NCBI GenBank assembly: GCA_018398765.1
Contig: JAHBMJ010002674.1
Coordinates: 5,001 to 16,887 of the forward strand
Direction: 5' to 3'
DNA: 11,887 nt
Origin: Chromera velia
Lineage: Eukaryota > Sar > Chromeraceae
The notes beneath the pieces were generated by a model, which saw only the letters and a list, made by a program, of their open reading frames with translations, was not told the DNA's origin and did not search any database. Positions 1 to 5,910 of this stretch are shown here, piece by piece (the first letter of the stretch is position 1; every line of letters begins with the position of its first letter). Both the position numbers and the translations under genes were made by a program.

Positions 1-149
1 ATAGAACAGAACAGAAAACTTTTCACCACAGTGGCAGAAGACGCGCAAGGGATCTCGTGGCAATGAAATCCAAAAGGAGAGAGGAGAAGGAAGAGAAGAG
101 GGGAGCCGAAGAACAGGAACCCAAAAAACGAACGCCCAGACACGGATAC

Positions 150-172
150 AGACAGACAGACAGACAGACAGA
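150..172. repeat. GACA microsatellite at a splice donor
   Basis: The tract is about six units of cagacaga on the plus strand. On the minus strand it reads gtctgtctgtct and starts with the intron donor at 173-172. Confidence 0.9.
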
Positions 173-173
173 C

Positions 174-222
174 CGGAATTTCGCGCTGTCCTTCCCATTG
201 TCCATTGCGATACCATCAAGAG
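174..222 (-). CDS. CCT2: CCT2 exon: [17 protein letters not shown]
   Basis: The exon is 49 nt with acceptor gtgctttgcag. CT completes GCT (Ala) with the G of the previous exon. It then encodes [15 protein letters not shown] and the first two bases of Arg. This aligns with the human LLSSAVDHGSDEVKFR stretch. The donor gtctgtctgtctg is itself a GTCT microsatellite (150-172 on the plus strand). The following QDL exon is not recognisable in 1-173. Confidence 0.85.
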
Positions 223-776
223 CTGCAAAGCACAAGATTTCATTTTCATACATACAAAATGTATGCATGAAAATGAAACCATTGCGATCCCATCAAGAGC
301 TGCAAAGCACAAGCAAAAAAAGCAACAGAGCCTGGCAGGTAGGTACATTTACTTCACGAGACACGTGATCGCTCTTTCTTTTCATGTGTTAGCGCATTTC
401 GCTCACAGGCCTTCCCCATTCTTCCAAACAAGTCTTCTTTCTTTCTTAAATGCCTCCATCTCATCCCCTCACGTATCCTTTTATCCCTCTGTTTCGCGAC
501 CGCCCTGCACAAACCAAGTCCGCTGCACCCCACAGGCCAACAACTGTCTTTCACTCCAACACATATCTTCTCACTCACTCACTCACTCACCCACCTACCT
601 ACCTTTTCGTGCTGCCTCCAGAGCCATTCTGTACCCCTGACAGACGATCTGGGGGTGAATCCTCTGCATTGAGATCAGCTGCTCGGCCTCCCTCAGGAGC
701 TCTGCAGCCAGAACGACCACAGAGGTCGTGCCGTCGCCGCACTGGATGTCCTGGGTCCTCGACAGGTCTGCAGGCA

Positions 777-836
<60 letters not shown>

Positions 837-3248
837 AAACTGAATGCATGGATGGATGGATGGATGTGTCATTCTGACAGAAGAGAAAGAGAAGAACATT
901 CGGGCAGAGCATCGCAGCGAGTCCAATCTAAAAAACGCAGATGGCTTGCATCATTGGCCTGATAAGGAAAATGGGGATAGGGTCTCTACGAGGAAGGCCC
1001 CCCAGGCAGAGACGAAGAGCCTCCAGGTCTCTCTGGGTGGCGGAAATTGCCCACCCTCTCTCCGCACCCACACACCCATACAAACACACACACACGCCAG
1101 GCATGGAGGCAGGTAAACGGGAAAACGGGCAAACGAGAGAGGAGAGGGAGGGAGGAAACGAGAGAGGAGAGGCCGGCCTCCCTCTCTTCGTAGAATGAAT
1201 GGACAGGCACATCAAGGTAGGAAGGAAGGAAGGAAGGAAGAACGGAAGGATGGAAAGAAGGAAGGAAGGCAAAGCGACGACGCACCAACGAGGCAACGAG
1301 CTGCAGGGTTGTCAATCCACACGCTCTTCAGAATCGTCGCACCTGCACCCACCCTCAAGCACATGCAAATCGACACATACATGCACACACAGACACACAC
1401 ACTGACACGCAAAGGCACACACCTGCACTAAAATGCACACACAGAGTGCAGACGCACGCACACAAGCTCGCTTGTCCTGATGACACCCCCCCCCACACAC
1501 ACACACATTTGGGCAGAGGCCTCCCTGCACATGCTGCAAATCGTGCTTCATGTTAAAGGCGCACAGCTATTGCCCGCGATCTTCAAGCACAGGCCCCCAC
1601 TCACTCACTCACTCACGTACAAGGAGAATGACCCAAATCAATAGCACCAACCAACTCCGGTCTTTCGACCCACCGTCGTTTGTGATGGTCACATTACTTC
1701 TACAAAACTACACACACATACACATACAATTACTTGGATTGTCGACCCACCGTCGTTGTGATGGTCACATTACTTCTACAAAACTACACACACATACACA
1801 TACAATTACTTGGATTGTCGACCCACCGTCGTTTGTGATGGTCACATTACTTCTACAAAACTACACACACATACACATACAGATTTTGTCCTGCGGGCAC
1901 CCACACAGAGAGAGAAATACGCGGAATGCAGCACTAGAAATTTTTTGAAAAGAGAGAAAGGTCGGGCTGGGGTATGGTTGGCCAAGAAGAAACGACAAAC
2001 GAATCCGACTAAGGCAACCAGCCCGCCTCTTGTTTCCTTCCTTCCTTCCTTCCTTCATTCATTCATTCATTCATTCATTCATTCATTCCACCTTCCCCCC
2101 CGCACCCCTGTGAGCCCATTTGACTCCCTCTCTGCCCCTTTCCCTTCCCTCCGTCTGACAACGAACCCCCCCCCCTGTTTACTCTTCAGACCGACCATTC
2201 CCTTCGGCCCCAGAGTTGACTTCACCAAGTCCCCTATGGCGATGGCTCCCACGAAGGATTGCTGCAAGGAGGGTTGGAGGAACGGGGGGAGGGCGGGTTT
2301 GTGCGTTTATTTTCTGCTCTGAGGGAGGCGCTCTTCCTTCCTTCACCCGATCAATCCCTTCAGCAGCAGAAAAGAGAAAGAGCTTGGAGGTGAGGGGAGA
2401 AGAAGGGATGGATGGGACACAAGAAGGAAGGAGGGAGAGGCAACACCGAACAGACCAGAGCAGAACGAACTGCGCGCCGTCTCTTTCCTTCCTGTCTTAC
2501 ACTAAGCAGAGCAGAGAAAGAAAATCTGGGATGGGAGAGGGTGCCATGGCCCCAGCAGGCGGGGGGGGGAATAGCATACAAACAACCAGCCCACTGACCA
2601 GGCGCGCCGTCTCTCCACGGTCCTCCTGCGCCTGCTCCTTCAAAATTTGGGGCATCTGCAGGGCAGAAGAGAACATTGATGGGATAGGGGAAAAAGAACA
2701 TTTTTGTGTGCACAGAGACAGATTTGACATGCCTGCGTCTTCGATCGATACTCGGGCGTGAAGGCAGGGGACGACAGAGTCCTCATAGACAGGCTTCCAT
2801 TGCGTTCTTTCGGTGTAAGGTCTGCACTTAGATGGTTTCAGACAGCGGCAGCAGTATAAAATCCATCGCCAGAGAGGGGTGGGGCGGCAAGGAAGGTGAG
2901 GGCTTGACAAGTTCTCTCTCTTACTCCTCCCCTGTTTGCATCTTTCCCTCTCTTTTCGAGCAGGCCAAGCAGGTGTATGTGCAGGCTGTGGAACAGAAGA
3001 GAGAGGTACAGAGGGAGGAAGGCAGAAACGAACGAAGCAATCAATAATCCTGAAAGGCTCAGTCGGATGGGTCTTCGAGCGCAGATGGATGTTCGCAGCC
3101 TCTTTCAAAGACCTTGCTCATGCGAGGCTTTTGTTGAGGTCGTTTTGTTCTATTTTCCTCTCGATCTTCTGCCTCTTCCTTCTCTTCCTGCCCCCCCCCA
3201 GCCTCCCTTTCCCTCCCCCGGCCTTGTCTAATTGCTTCGTCTTCCTCG

Positions 3249-3281
<33 letters not shown>

Positions 3282-3297
3282 TTACAGGGTCTGCCAT
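174..3297 (-). CDS. CCT2: T-complex chaperonin subunit beta (CCT2), N-terminal part, multi-exon, 3' end outside window
   Basis: CCT-beta is one of eight subunits of the cytosolic TRiC/CCT ring, which folds actin, tubulin and other proteins using ATP. Minus-strand exons joined in order give the subunit's N-terminus: [16 protein letters not shown], then [75 protein letters not shown] and finally [11 protein letters not shown]. This order matches CCT2 from the start through the TLGPKGMD nucleotide-binding loop and the GDGTTS phosphate-contacting motif. The AAELLREAE and IHPQ signature separates it from CCT3, CCT4 and CCT8. About 145 of the usual roughly 530 residues are present and the rest lies left of position 174. 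Exon phases agree at every junction except the one after the DKI micro-exon. The introns carry many microsatellites. Family identity is near certain; the start exon and one junction are inferred. Confidence 0.94.
203..313 (-). repeat. Tandem duplication of a CCT2 acceptor and exon front, period 77 bp
   Basis: Plus-strand 203-236 recurs at 280-313 with one base changed (gatacc to gatccc). Each copy contains gtgctttgcag and the codons for LDGIAM on the minus strand. The upstream copy forms a 20-nt decoy exon (280-299) ending at gtttca. The real exon continues to DNGKDSAKF. Confidence 0.9.
238..278. repeat. Inverted repeat, 19-bp arms, 3-nt loop
   Basis: The left arm at 238-256 (tttcattttcatacataca) and right arm at 260-278 are reverse complements with one mismatch, around aaa. 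It sits exactly between the two copies of the duplicated exon front. Confidence 0.9.
571..602. repeat. TCAC/CTAC tetranucleotide tract at a splice donor
   Basis: On the minus strand this is gtaggtaggtgggtgagtgagtgag, starting at the donor of the GDGTTS exon. Confidence 0.9.
603..767 (-). CDS. CCT2: CCT2 exon: GDGTTS motif and following helix
   Basis: This is the largest exon seen, 165 nt. It starts after tgcag with AC, completing Asp, and runs [19 protein letters not shown] through LLREAE and IHPQ to LEAARK plus one base. GDGTTS holds the Asp that takes part in ATP hydrolysis. The residues just before it are I-Q-C, where most CCT2 proteins have D-E-V. The donor gtaggt runs straight into gtaggtgggtgagtgag, so the splice site is part of a tetranucleotide tract. 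Confidence 0.95.
776..837. repeat. CA then GA dinucleotide tract ending in a G run
   Basis: Directly next to the acceptor of the GDGTTS exon, (CA)n changes to (GA)n and then to nine or so G. On the minus strand this is a long polypyrimidine tract leading to tgcag. Confidence 0.95.
1217..1272. repeat. GGAA microsatellite, degenerate at its end
   Basis: Runs of ggaa are interrupted by cgg and tgg. The tract lies in the intron just downstream of the ATILK exon on the minus strand. Confidence 0.9.
1286..1342 (-). CDS. CCT2: CCT2 exon: ATILK to NPAARCLV
   Basis: The exon is 57 nt, begins with GT completing a Gly codon, encodes [18 protein letters not shown] and ends with the G of the next Asp codon. 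Acceptor is gggtgcag and donor is gtgcgt. The NDGATILK and DNPAA motifs are group II chaperonin hallmarks. Confidence 0.93.
1343..1673. other. CCT2 intron, CA-rich
   Basis: The intron is 331 nt, with (CA)-rich segments at 1374-1450 and 1488-1507 and a TCAC tract at 1599-1617. I see no exon in it. Confidence 0.7.
1674..1699 (-). CDS. CCT2: CCT2 26-nt exon, copy 1 of 3 (VTITNDG)
   Basis: The reading is acceptor ttttgtag, 26 nt encoding SNVTITND plus the first base of Gly, then donor gtgggt. It joins in frame to ATILK at 1286-1342, giving the family motif VTITNDGATILK. This copy is the nearest to the next exon. The same exon recurs at 1751-1775 (one base short) and 1827-1852 (intact). Confidence 0.8.
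1751..1775 (-). pseudogene. CCT2 26-nt exon, copy 2 of 3 (one base deleted)
   Basis: This is the middle copy of the triplicated exon. It has lost one T on the plus strand (gtcgttgtg instead of gtcgtttgtg), so it is 25 nt and would shift the frame. Its splice sites look intact, so it would act as a poison exon if included alone. Confidence 0.75.
1827..1852 (-). CDS. CCT2: CCT2 26-nt exon, copy 3 of 3 (intact, alternative)
   Basis: This is identical in coding sequence, acceptor and donor to the copy at 1674-1699, so it could be used instead of it. Only one copy can be used at a time. Joining two copies puts GAA GTA ATG TGA in frame and ends the protein. Confidence 0.5.
1881..1890 (-). CDS. CCT2: CCT2 probable micro-exon (D-K-I)
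   Basis: The minus strand shows cccgcag, then GACAAAATCT, then gtatgtgtatg. This gives Asp-Lys-Ile directly after GPKGM, exactly as in CCT2 (GMDKI/L). Ten nucleotides leave one base over. Joining straight to the 26-nt exon at 1674-1699 or 1827-1852 would make TAA, so the true donor or an extra mini-exon is unresolved. Using a gt a few bases further on (after 14 or 20 nt) restores frame and gives DKIC-I or DKICMC-I before SNVTITNDG. Confidence 0.6.
1891..2195. other. CCT2 intron with CTTC and ATTC tracts
   Basis: The intron is 305 nt. CTTC repeats (2034-2055) pass into ATTC repeats (2055-2089), followed by C-rich sequence and a C run at 2166-2175. I see no other exon. Confidence 0.75.
2034..2089. 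repeat. CTTC then ATTC microsatellite
   Basis: A CTTC run of about five units continues into about eight ATTC units with the phase kept, which suggests one tract that changed by substitution and spread. Confidence 0.95.
2196..2261 (-). CDS. CCT2: CCT2 exon: [18 protein letters not shown] nucleotide-binding segment
   Basis: The exon is 66 nt (22 codons), phase 0 at both ends, with acceptor ccctccttgcag and donor gtcggt after the ATG of GPKGM. It encodes the helix and loop TLGPKG that all group II chaperonins use to bind the ATP phosphates. The next residue in the family is Asp, supplied by the micro-exon at 1881-1890. Confidence 0.93.
2262..2598. other. CCT2 intron, purine-rich on the plus strand
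   Basis: The intron is 337 nt between the ETARL and QSFVG exons. It has irregular GGAA and GAGA stretches and a G run at 2562-2570. I see no exon. Confidence 0.75.
2599..2655 (-). CDS. CCT2: CCT2 exon: N-terminal strand and helix
   Basis: The exon is 57 nt, phase 0 at both ends, and encodes [20 protein letters not shown] pyrimidine-rich acceptor (tcttctgccctgcag) precedes it and gtcagt follows. The ILK-x-x-A-x-E-x-x-GE-x-ARL pattern is the conserved beginning of CCT-beta. It starts with ATG, so it could hold the start codon if the 12-nt exon upstream is leader. Confidence 0.9.
2656..3285. other. CCT2 first intron, with CA tract at its donor
   Basis: The intron is 630 nt. A CA tract (3254-3280) starts directly at the donor gtaagtgtgtg on the minus strand. 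C-rich and TTCC-rich sequence lies at 3170-3225. Open frames at 2497-3108 (minus) and 2936-3325 (plus) cross it but show no family resemblance. Confidence 0.6.
3286..3297 (-). CDS. CCT2: CCT2 putative first coding exon (M-A-D-P)
   Basis: The minus strand reads AAGATGGCAGACCCT followed by gtaagtgtgtg, a near-ideal 5' splice site. The ATG has a purine at -3 and G at +4, a good start context. The exon ends in phase 0, which fits the phase-0 exon at 2599-2655 and gives [12 protein letters not shown], a typical CCT2 N-terminus length. The assignment rests on this fit. The alternative is that translation starts at the ATG opening the 2599-2655 exon and this exon is untranslated. Confidence 0.55.
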
Positions 3298-3720
3298 CTT
3301 GTCAGATCGATCGCGGGTTTTCTGAGCAGTCTTCTGTTTTTCCAAGACCTCGGCCTTTTCTTTGTCTCGTCTCCTGTCAGCTCAGAGTGAGGAAACGGAT
3401 CGCCAGTCTCTCTAGCTGACTGAAGGGACAAGATCCAAAATCCACTTGAAAGGGGGGATTGACAAGAAATTTGTCTTTTGTTGCACTGTCTGGTCTCTTT
3501 TCGTAAATATCGCTTGCAATGCAATGTGGAGGTGGGCTCCGTAATTTGAAAATGATGGGATTGAAGGAAGAAGCCAGGAAGCCCCTCAAAGATCTCTGCA
3601 GTCTTAGGCTGTTGAAAGAGCTCGGAGAAAGAGACGGCCTCACAAAAAGTTGTCAAAAACTGTTGCCTCAATTTTTTTTCGGCGAAAATATAGCTGGGCG
3701 ACCATGCATATATTAATATA
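3298..3720 (-). promoter_or_regulatory. Probable CCT2 leader and upstream flank
   Basis: On the minus strand an acceptor-like site, tcactctgagctgacag, ends at about 3382, some 85 nt before the proposed ATG. A leader intron or trans-spliced leader could attach there. The stretch between it and the ATG is open and would read RRDKEKAEVLEKQKTAQ, so a longer N-terminus is possible but is not expected for CCT2. At 3706-3735 there is an AT-rich stretch (catatattaatatatagg) that could be a promoter element. No defined TATA box position can be assigned. Confidence 0.35.
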
Positions 3721-3742
3721 TAGGATTATATAGGGCGACCCG

Positions 3743-3778
3743 CGGGCGCGCGCGGCGGCGCCGGCGGCGCGCGCGGGC
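3743..3778. repeat. Perfect GC mirror repeat, 17-nt arms
   Basis: 3743-3759 (cgggcgcgcgcggcggc) is the exact reverse, not reverse complement, of 3762-3778, around a central GC. The stretch is all G and C with alternating CG steps, inside AT-rich surroundings. Confidence 0.95.
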
Positions 3779-3780
3779 CT

Positions 3781-3802
3781 GCATGATGCATGCATGCATG
3801 CA
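3781..3802. repeat. GCAT palindromic tract
   Basis: This is gcatgatgcatgcatgcatgc, a self-complementary tetranucleotide run directly after the GC mirror repeat. Confidence 0.9.
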
Positions 3803-4080
3803 ATCGCGGTCACACGATGCTCTGAATAGCGGCATAATAGCGGCTTTACATCGGCTATACATCGGCTTTACAGTCGCTGTTCATCACCATTTCATCACCA
3901 ATTGATGTGACAATGATGTCTGACAATCAGACTCAAGTCACAGATCAATTGTCAACATTTGTCAAAATTCTCCTTATTAATATTAATATAAGATCTTCTC
4001 ACATCTTCTCACTCACTGCTGCTGCCTGGCACTGCATGCATGGCATCACCTCTGAAGCTTCAACAATATCTTTGTGAAAT
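3803..4080. other. AT-rich block with short degenerate repeats
   Basis: No gene is supported. At about 3826-3895 a unit of 11 to 12 nt repeats imperfectly (atagcggc, atagcggcttt, acatcggctat, acatcggcttt, acagtcgctgt, then tcatcaccat twice). 3975-3991 is an AT-only stretch, ttattaatattaatata. The block could be the intergenic spacer upstream of CCT2. A short frame from an ATG at 4040 (MASPLKLQQYLCEM, 34 codons) is possible but unsupported. Confidence 0.6.
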
Positions 4081-4088
4081 GCGTTCGA

Positions 4089-4487
4089 TCAGATTGAGCC
4101 ACGAGACAATCGATCACGAAGGCTCCCAAAGTCTCCCCCCCCAGAGATGACCATTTGATATTGTCGTGATGAGGAGCACGGTTTCCACGGTCCAAGCTGC
4201 TCGTCCATGAAAAACCTTGCGCCCCGATTTTCCAGATGAAACCCATGTTCTTTCAGTTCTTTCCAAAACTCTGTGTGTCTTCTTTTTGACTGTCGCAAAT
4301 TGTCGCCGCCTCGCGAGGTGGATCTTTTTGCAAATCTGTCGGTTTGTCTTCTCTCCATGTTCCTGCTGGCTTGTTGGTGCCTTCTGTTCTTGTTCCCCTT
4401 TGTCCTTTGTTGCTTGCAGGACGAACGGCAGGCGCAACAGCAACAGAAAAATGGCGTGATCTTTCGCCACAACGAGGTGTGCAACAA
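4089..4487 (-). CDS. Unidentified open frame, possible last exon of an upstream minus-strand gene
   Basis: The frame runs up to 132 codons to a TGA at 4089-4091. The C-terminal half looks protein-like: HTEFWKELKEHGFHLENRG, then ARFFMDEQLGPW and SRQYQMVISGGGDFGSLRDR. The N-terminal half is very basic and other minus-strand frames are also open there, so the exon may begin inside it, for example after the acceptor-like gttcgtcctgcaag near 4420. I do not recognise the family. If real, this gene would end about 0.8 kb upstream of CCT2 in the same orientation. The plus strand has a competing exon candidate at 4420-4476. Confidence 0.3.
   Translation of the reverse strand: MLHTSLWRKITPFFCCCCACRSSCKQQRTKGNKNRRHQQASRNMERRQTDRFAKRSTSRGGDNLRQSKRRHTEFWKELKEHGFHLENRGARFFMDEQLGPWKPCSSSRQYQMVISGGGDFGSLRDRLSRGSI
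4420..4476 (+). CDS. Possible short plus-strand exon (competes with the minus-strand frame)
   Basis: The sequence tcctttgttgcttgcag precedes DERQAQQQQKNGVIFRHNE, and gtgtgc follows. Splice sites are plausible and the exon is phase 0, but no partner exon with a matching frame was found. The evidence is weak. Confidence 0.15.
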
Positions 4488-4532
4488 TACCTGTTGCCTT
4501 CCTGTGCATTCGTCTGACTACCTCTCAGCAAA

Positions 4533-4815
4533 GCACTCTTCTCACACGCTGACTCACTCACTCACAGGCGGCTGTGTGACTGTTGAGGAGTACCTTAATT
4601 CTTGCCTGCGCGTGCAGACCGATCGATCGATCGAAGCGGCGTTGACTGACTGACGTCTCCGATAAAACTGACACGTGCGTAGTGTCTCCCCTCTTGTGCT
4701 GTCTGAAATGACCGATCATGTCCGTCTCTTGCTCACGCGGCCTCCCCTCCCCCCCTTCCCTCTGTCTTTCCGTCCTTCCTGCAGGTGTGTGGCACGGAGG
4801 CGCGTGGAGGCCCAC
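4533..4815 (+). repeat. Diverged direct duplication, copy 1
   Basis: It shares TCAC-tract-aggcggct, gcgtgcag-a-cgatcgatcga, gcgtagtgtctcc, tgtctgaaatgaccgatcat, cacgcggcctcccctccc and ttcctgcaggtg, in the same order, with 6023-6335. The acceptor-like end cttcctgcag is kept in both. The segment from gcgtagtg to cctccc is the most conserved. Confidence 0.9.
4616..4634. repeat. GATC tract
   Basis: This is accgatcgatcgatcgaa. A shorter version is kept in the duplicate at 6139-6151. Confidence 0.85.
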
Positions 4816-5140
4816 CGGCGAGGCGATGGAGCGGCTGTTGCTGAGAGGTCGGTCGCTCGATTGGGCAGTAGATCTGCATGTCTCCTTGAAGGCAGGAAAG
4901 GAGAGGAAGATCAAGGGAAAGAGACATCATGCAGTCGGTTTCATTCAGAGGTTCTGCAGATCGTCTGAATTGAAAGAGCCGCAGTCGCCCCCAGCTGTGT
5001 TTGAGTTCGTGGCTTCTCCCCTCCTTCCTGCCTGTGTTTTGGGAAGAGAGGAGGAAAGGTGTGCACACAAAGCGGTTTTTCCTGTCGCGAAACGCTCCAT
5101 TCTACGAGCCCCCCGCATCCTTCATTTCTTCGTTGTTTGA
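4718..5140 (+). CDS. Unidentified plus-strand open frame with strong acceptor
   Basis: The frame is open to a TGA at 5138-5140. A strong acceptor (tttccgtccttcctgcag) ends at 4784. The frame after it reads VWHGGAWRPTGEAMERLLL, then RGRSLDWAVDLHVSLKAG, and ends RILHFFVV. The first 45 residues look protein-like and the rest is less convincing. No family is recognised. The duplicated copy near 6302 does not keep this frame, so either only this copy codes or neither does. An opposite-strand frame (4558-4914) is also open. Confidence 0.25.
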   Translation: MSVSCSRGLPSPPSLCLSVLPAGVWHGGAWRPTGEAMERLLLRGRSLDWAVDLHVSLKAGKERKIKGKRHHAVGFIQRFCRSSELKEPQSPPAVFEFVASPLLPACVLGREEERCAHKAVFPVAKRSILRAPRILHFFVV

Positions 5141-5183
5141 TCTCATTTGTCGCCTTCCCTTTTTGATTTCTGTTTTTGGGGAG

Positions 5184-5910
5184 CGATGGACTGGACGGAC
5201 TCTGCCGTCCTTTCTTCTCTCTTTCTGACTGTCTGTTTGTCTATCTGTGTCTGGCCTTCGTGCTGCTGTGAACCTGCTGTGAGTGTTCCCTCTCTCTGCT
5301 CTCTGGTCTTGAAGGAGGGATGGACGGACTCTGCCGTCCTTTCTCTCTTTCTGACTGTCTGTCTGTTTATCTATCTGTGTCTGGCCTTCGTGCTGCTGTG
5401 AACCTGCTGTGAGTGTTCCCTCTCTCTGCTCTCTGGTCTTGAAGGAGGGATGGACGGACTCTGCCGTCCTTTCTTCTCTCTTTCTGACTGTCTGTTTGTC
5501 GATCTGTGTCTGGCCTTCGTGCTGCTGTGAACCTGCTGTGAGTGCTCCTACTCTCTGCTCTCTGGTCTTGAAGGAGGGATGGACGGACTCTGCCGTCCTT
5601 TCTCTCTTTCTGACTGTCTGTTTATCTACCTGTGTCTGGCCTTCGTGCTGCTGTGAACCTGCTGTGAGTGTTCCCTCTCTCTGCTCTCTGGTCTTGAAGG
5701 AGGGATGGACGGACTCTGCCGTCCTTTCTCTCTTTCTGACTGTCTGTTTGTCGATCTGTGTCTGGCCTTCGTGCTGCTGTGAACCTGCTGTGAGTGTTCC
5801 TACTCTCTGCTCTCTGGTCTTGAAGGAGGGATGGAGGGACTCTGCCGTCCTTTCTTCTCTCTTTCTGACTGTCTGTTTGTCTGACTCTGTTTGTGGCTTT
5901 CCTTCTGTGG
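5184..5910 (+). repeat. Minisatellite, 126-130 bp unit, 6 copies plus a degenerate one
   Basis: The marker gactctgccgtcc occurs at 5198, 5327, 5457, 5586, 5712 and 5838, spacings of 129, 130, 129, 126 and 126. Units differ by 3-bp indels and a few substitutions. A plus-strand frame at 5409-5945 stays open through four units and would encode a 42-43 residue hydrophobic repeat (VCLSICVWPSCCCEPAV). The 130-bp unit breaks that frame further left. The composition is pyrimidine-rich and intron-like, so coding is doubtful. Confidence 0.95.

Larger units (their letters stand above)
223..602. other. CCT2 intron with a partial exon duplication and TCAC tract
   Basis: This intron separates the LEAARK exon from the next one. 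It contains the duplicated front of the next exon (280-299) with its acceptor, a hairpin (238-278), and a TCAC tract at 571-590 that adjoins the donor side. I see no other gene in it. Confidence 0.75.
768..1285. other. CCT2 intron rich in simple repeats
   Basis: The intron is 518 nt. It contains CA then GA dinucleotides and a G run (776-837), GGAT (848-866), a CA-rich stretch (1069-1095) and GGAA (1217-1240). The remainder is unique and purine-rich, and I see no further exon. Confidence 0.75.
1665..1880 (-). repeat. 76-77 bp tandem repeat (2.8 units) carrying a complete CCT2 exon in each unit
   Basis: Exon ends fall at 1674, 1751 and 1827, spacings of 77 and 76 bp. Units share the acceptor ttttgtag, the exon, the donor gtgggtcgac and an intron part with gtatgtgtatgtgtgtag. 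The repeat ends at the DKI micro-exon. Confidence 0.95.

Noticed and set aside
603-767. Assignment to CCT3, CCT4 or another CCT subunit
   Set aside because: [14 protein letters not shown] and the N-terminal [17 protein letters not shown] are specific to the beta subunit.
595-912. Single 105-codon minus-strand frame as a complete small gene
   Set aside because: Its first half is translated microsatellite ([12 protein letters not shown]). Only the part after tgcag at 767 matches CCT2.
1674-1852. All three copies of the 26-nt exon used together
   Set aside because: The total length (26+25+26) would keep frame, but the second copy brings in TGA straight after joining to the first.
3282-3671. 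129-codon minus-strand frame upstream of CCT2 as a separate gene
   Set aside because: It has no recognisable motif and overlaps the leader and start of CCT2 on the same strand in another frame.
4050-4110. tRNA T-arm-like ttcgatc at 4084-4090
   Set aside because: The flanking bases do not form a stem and no anticodon or acceptor arm is present.
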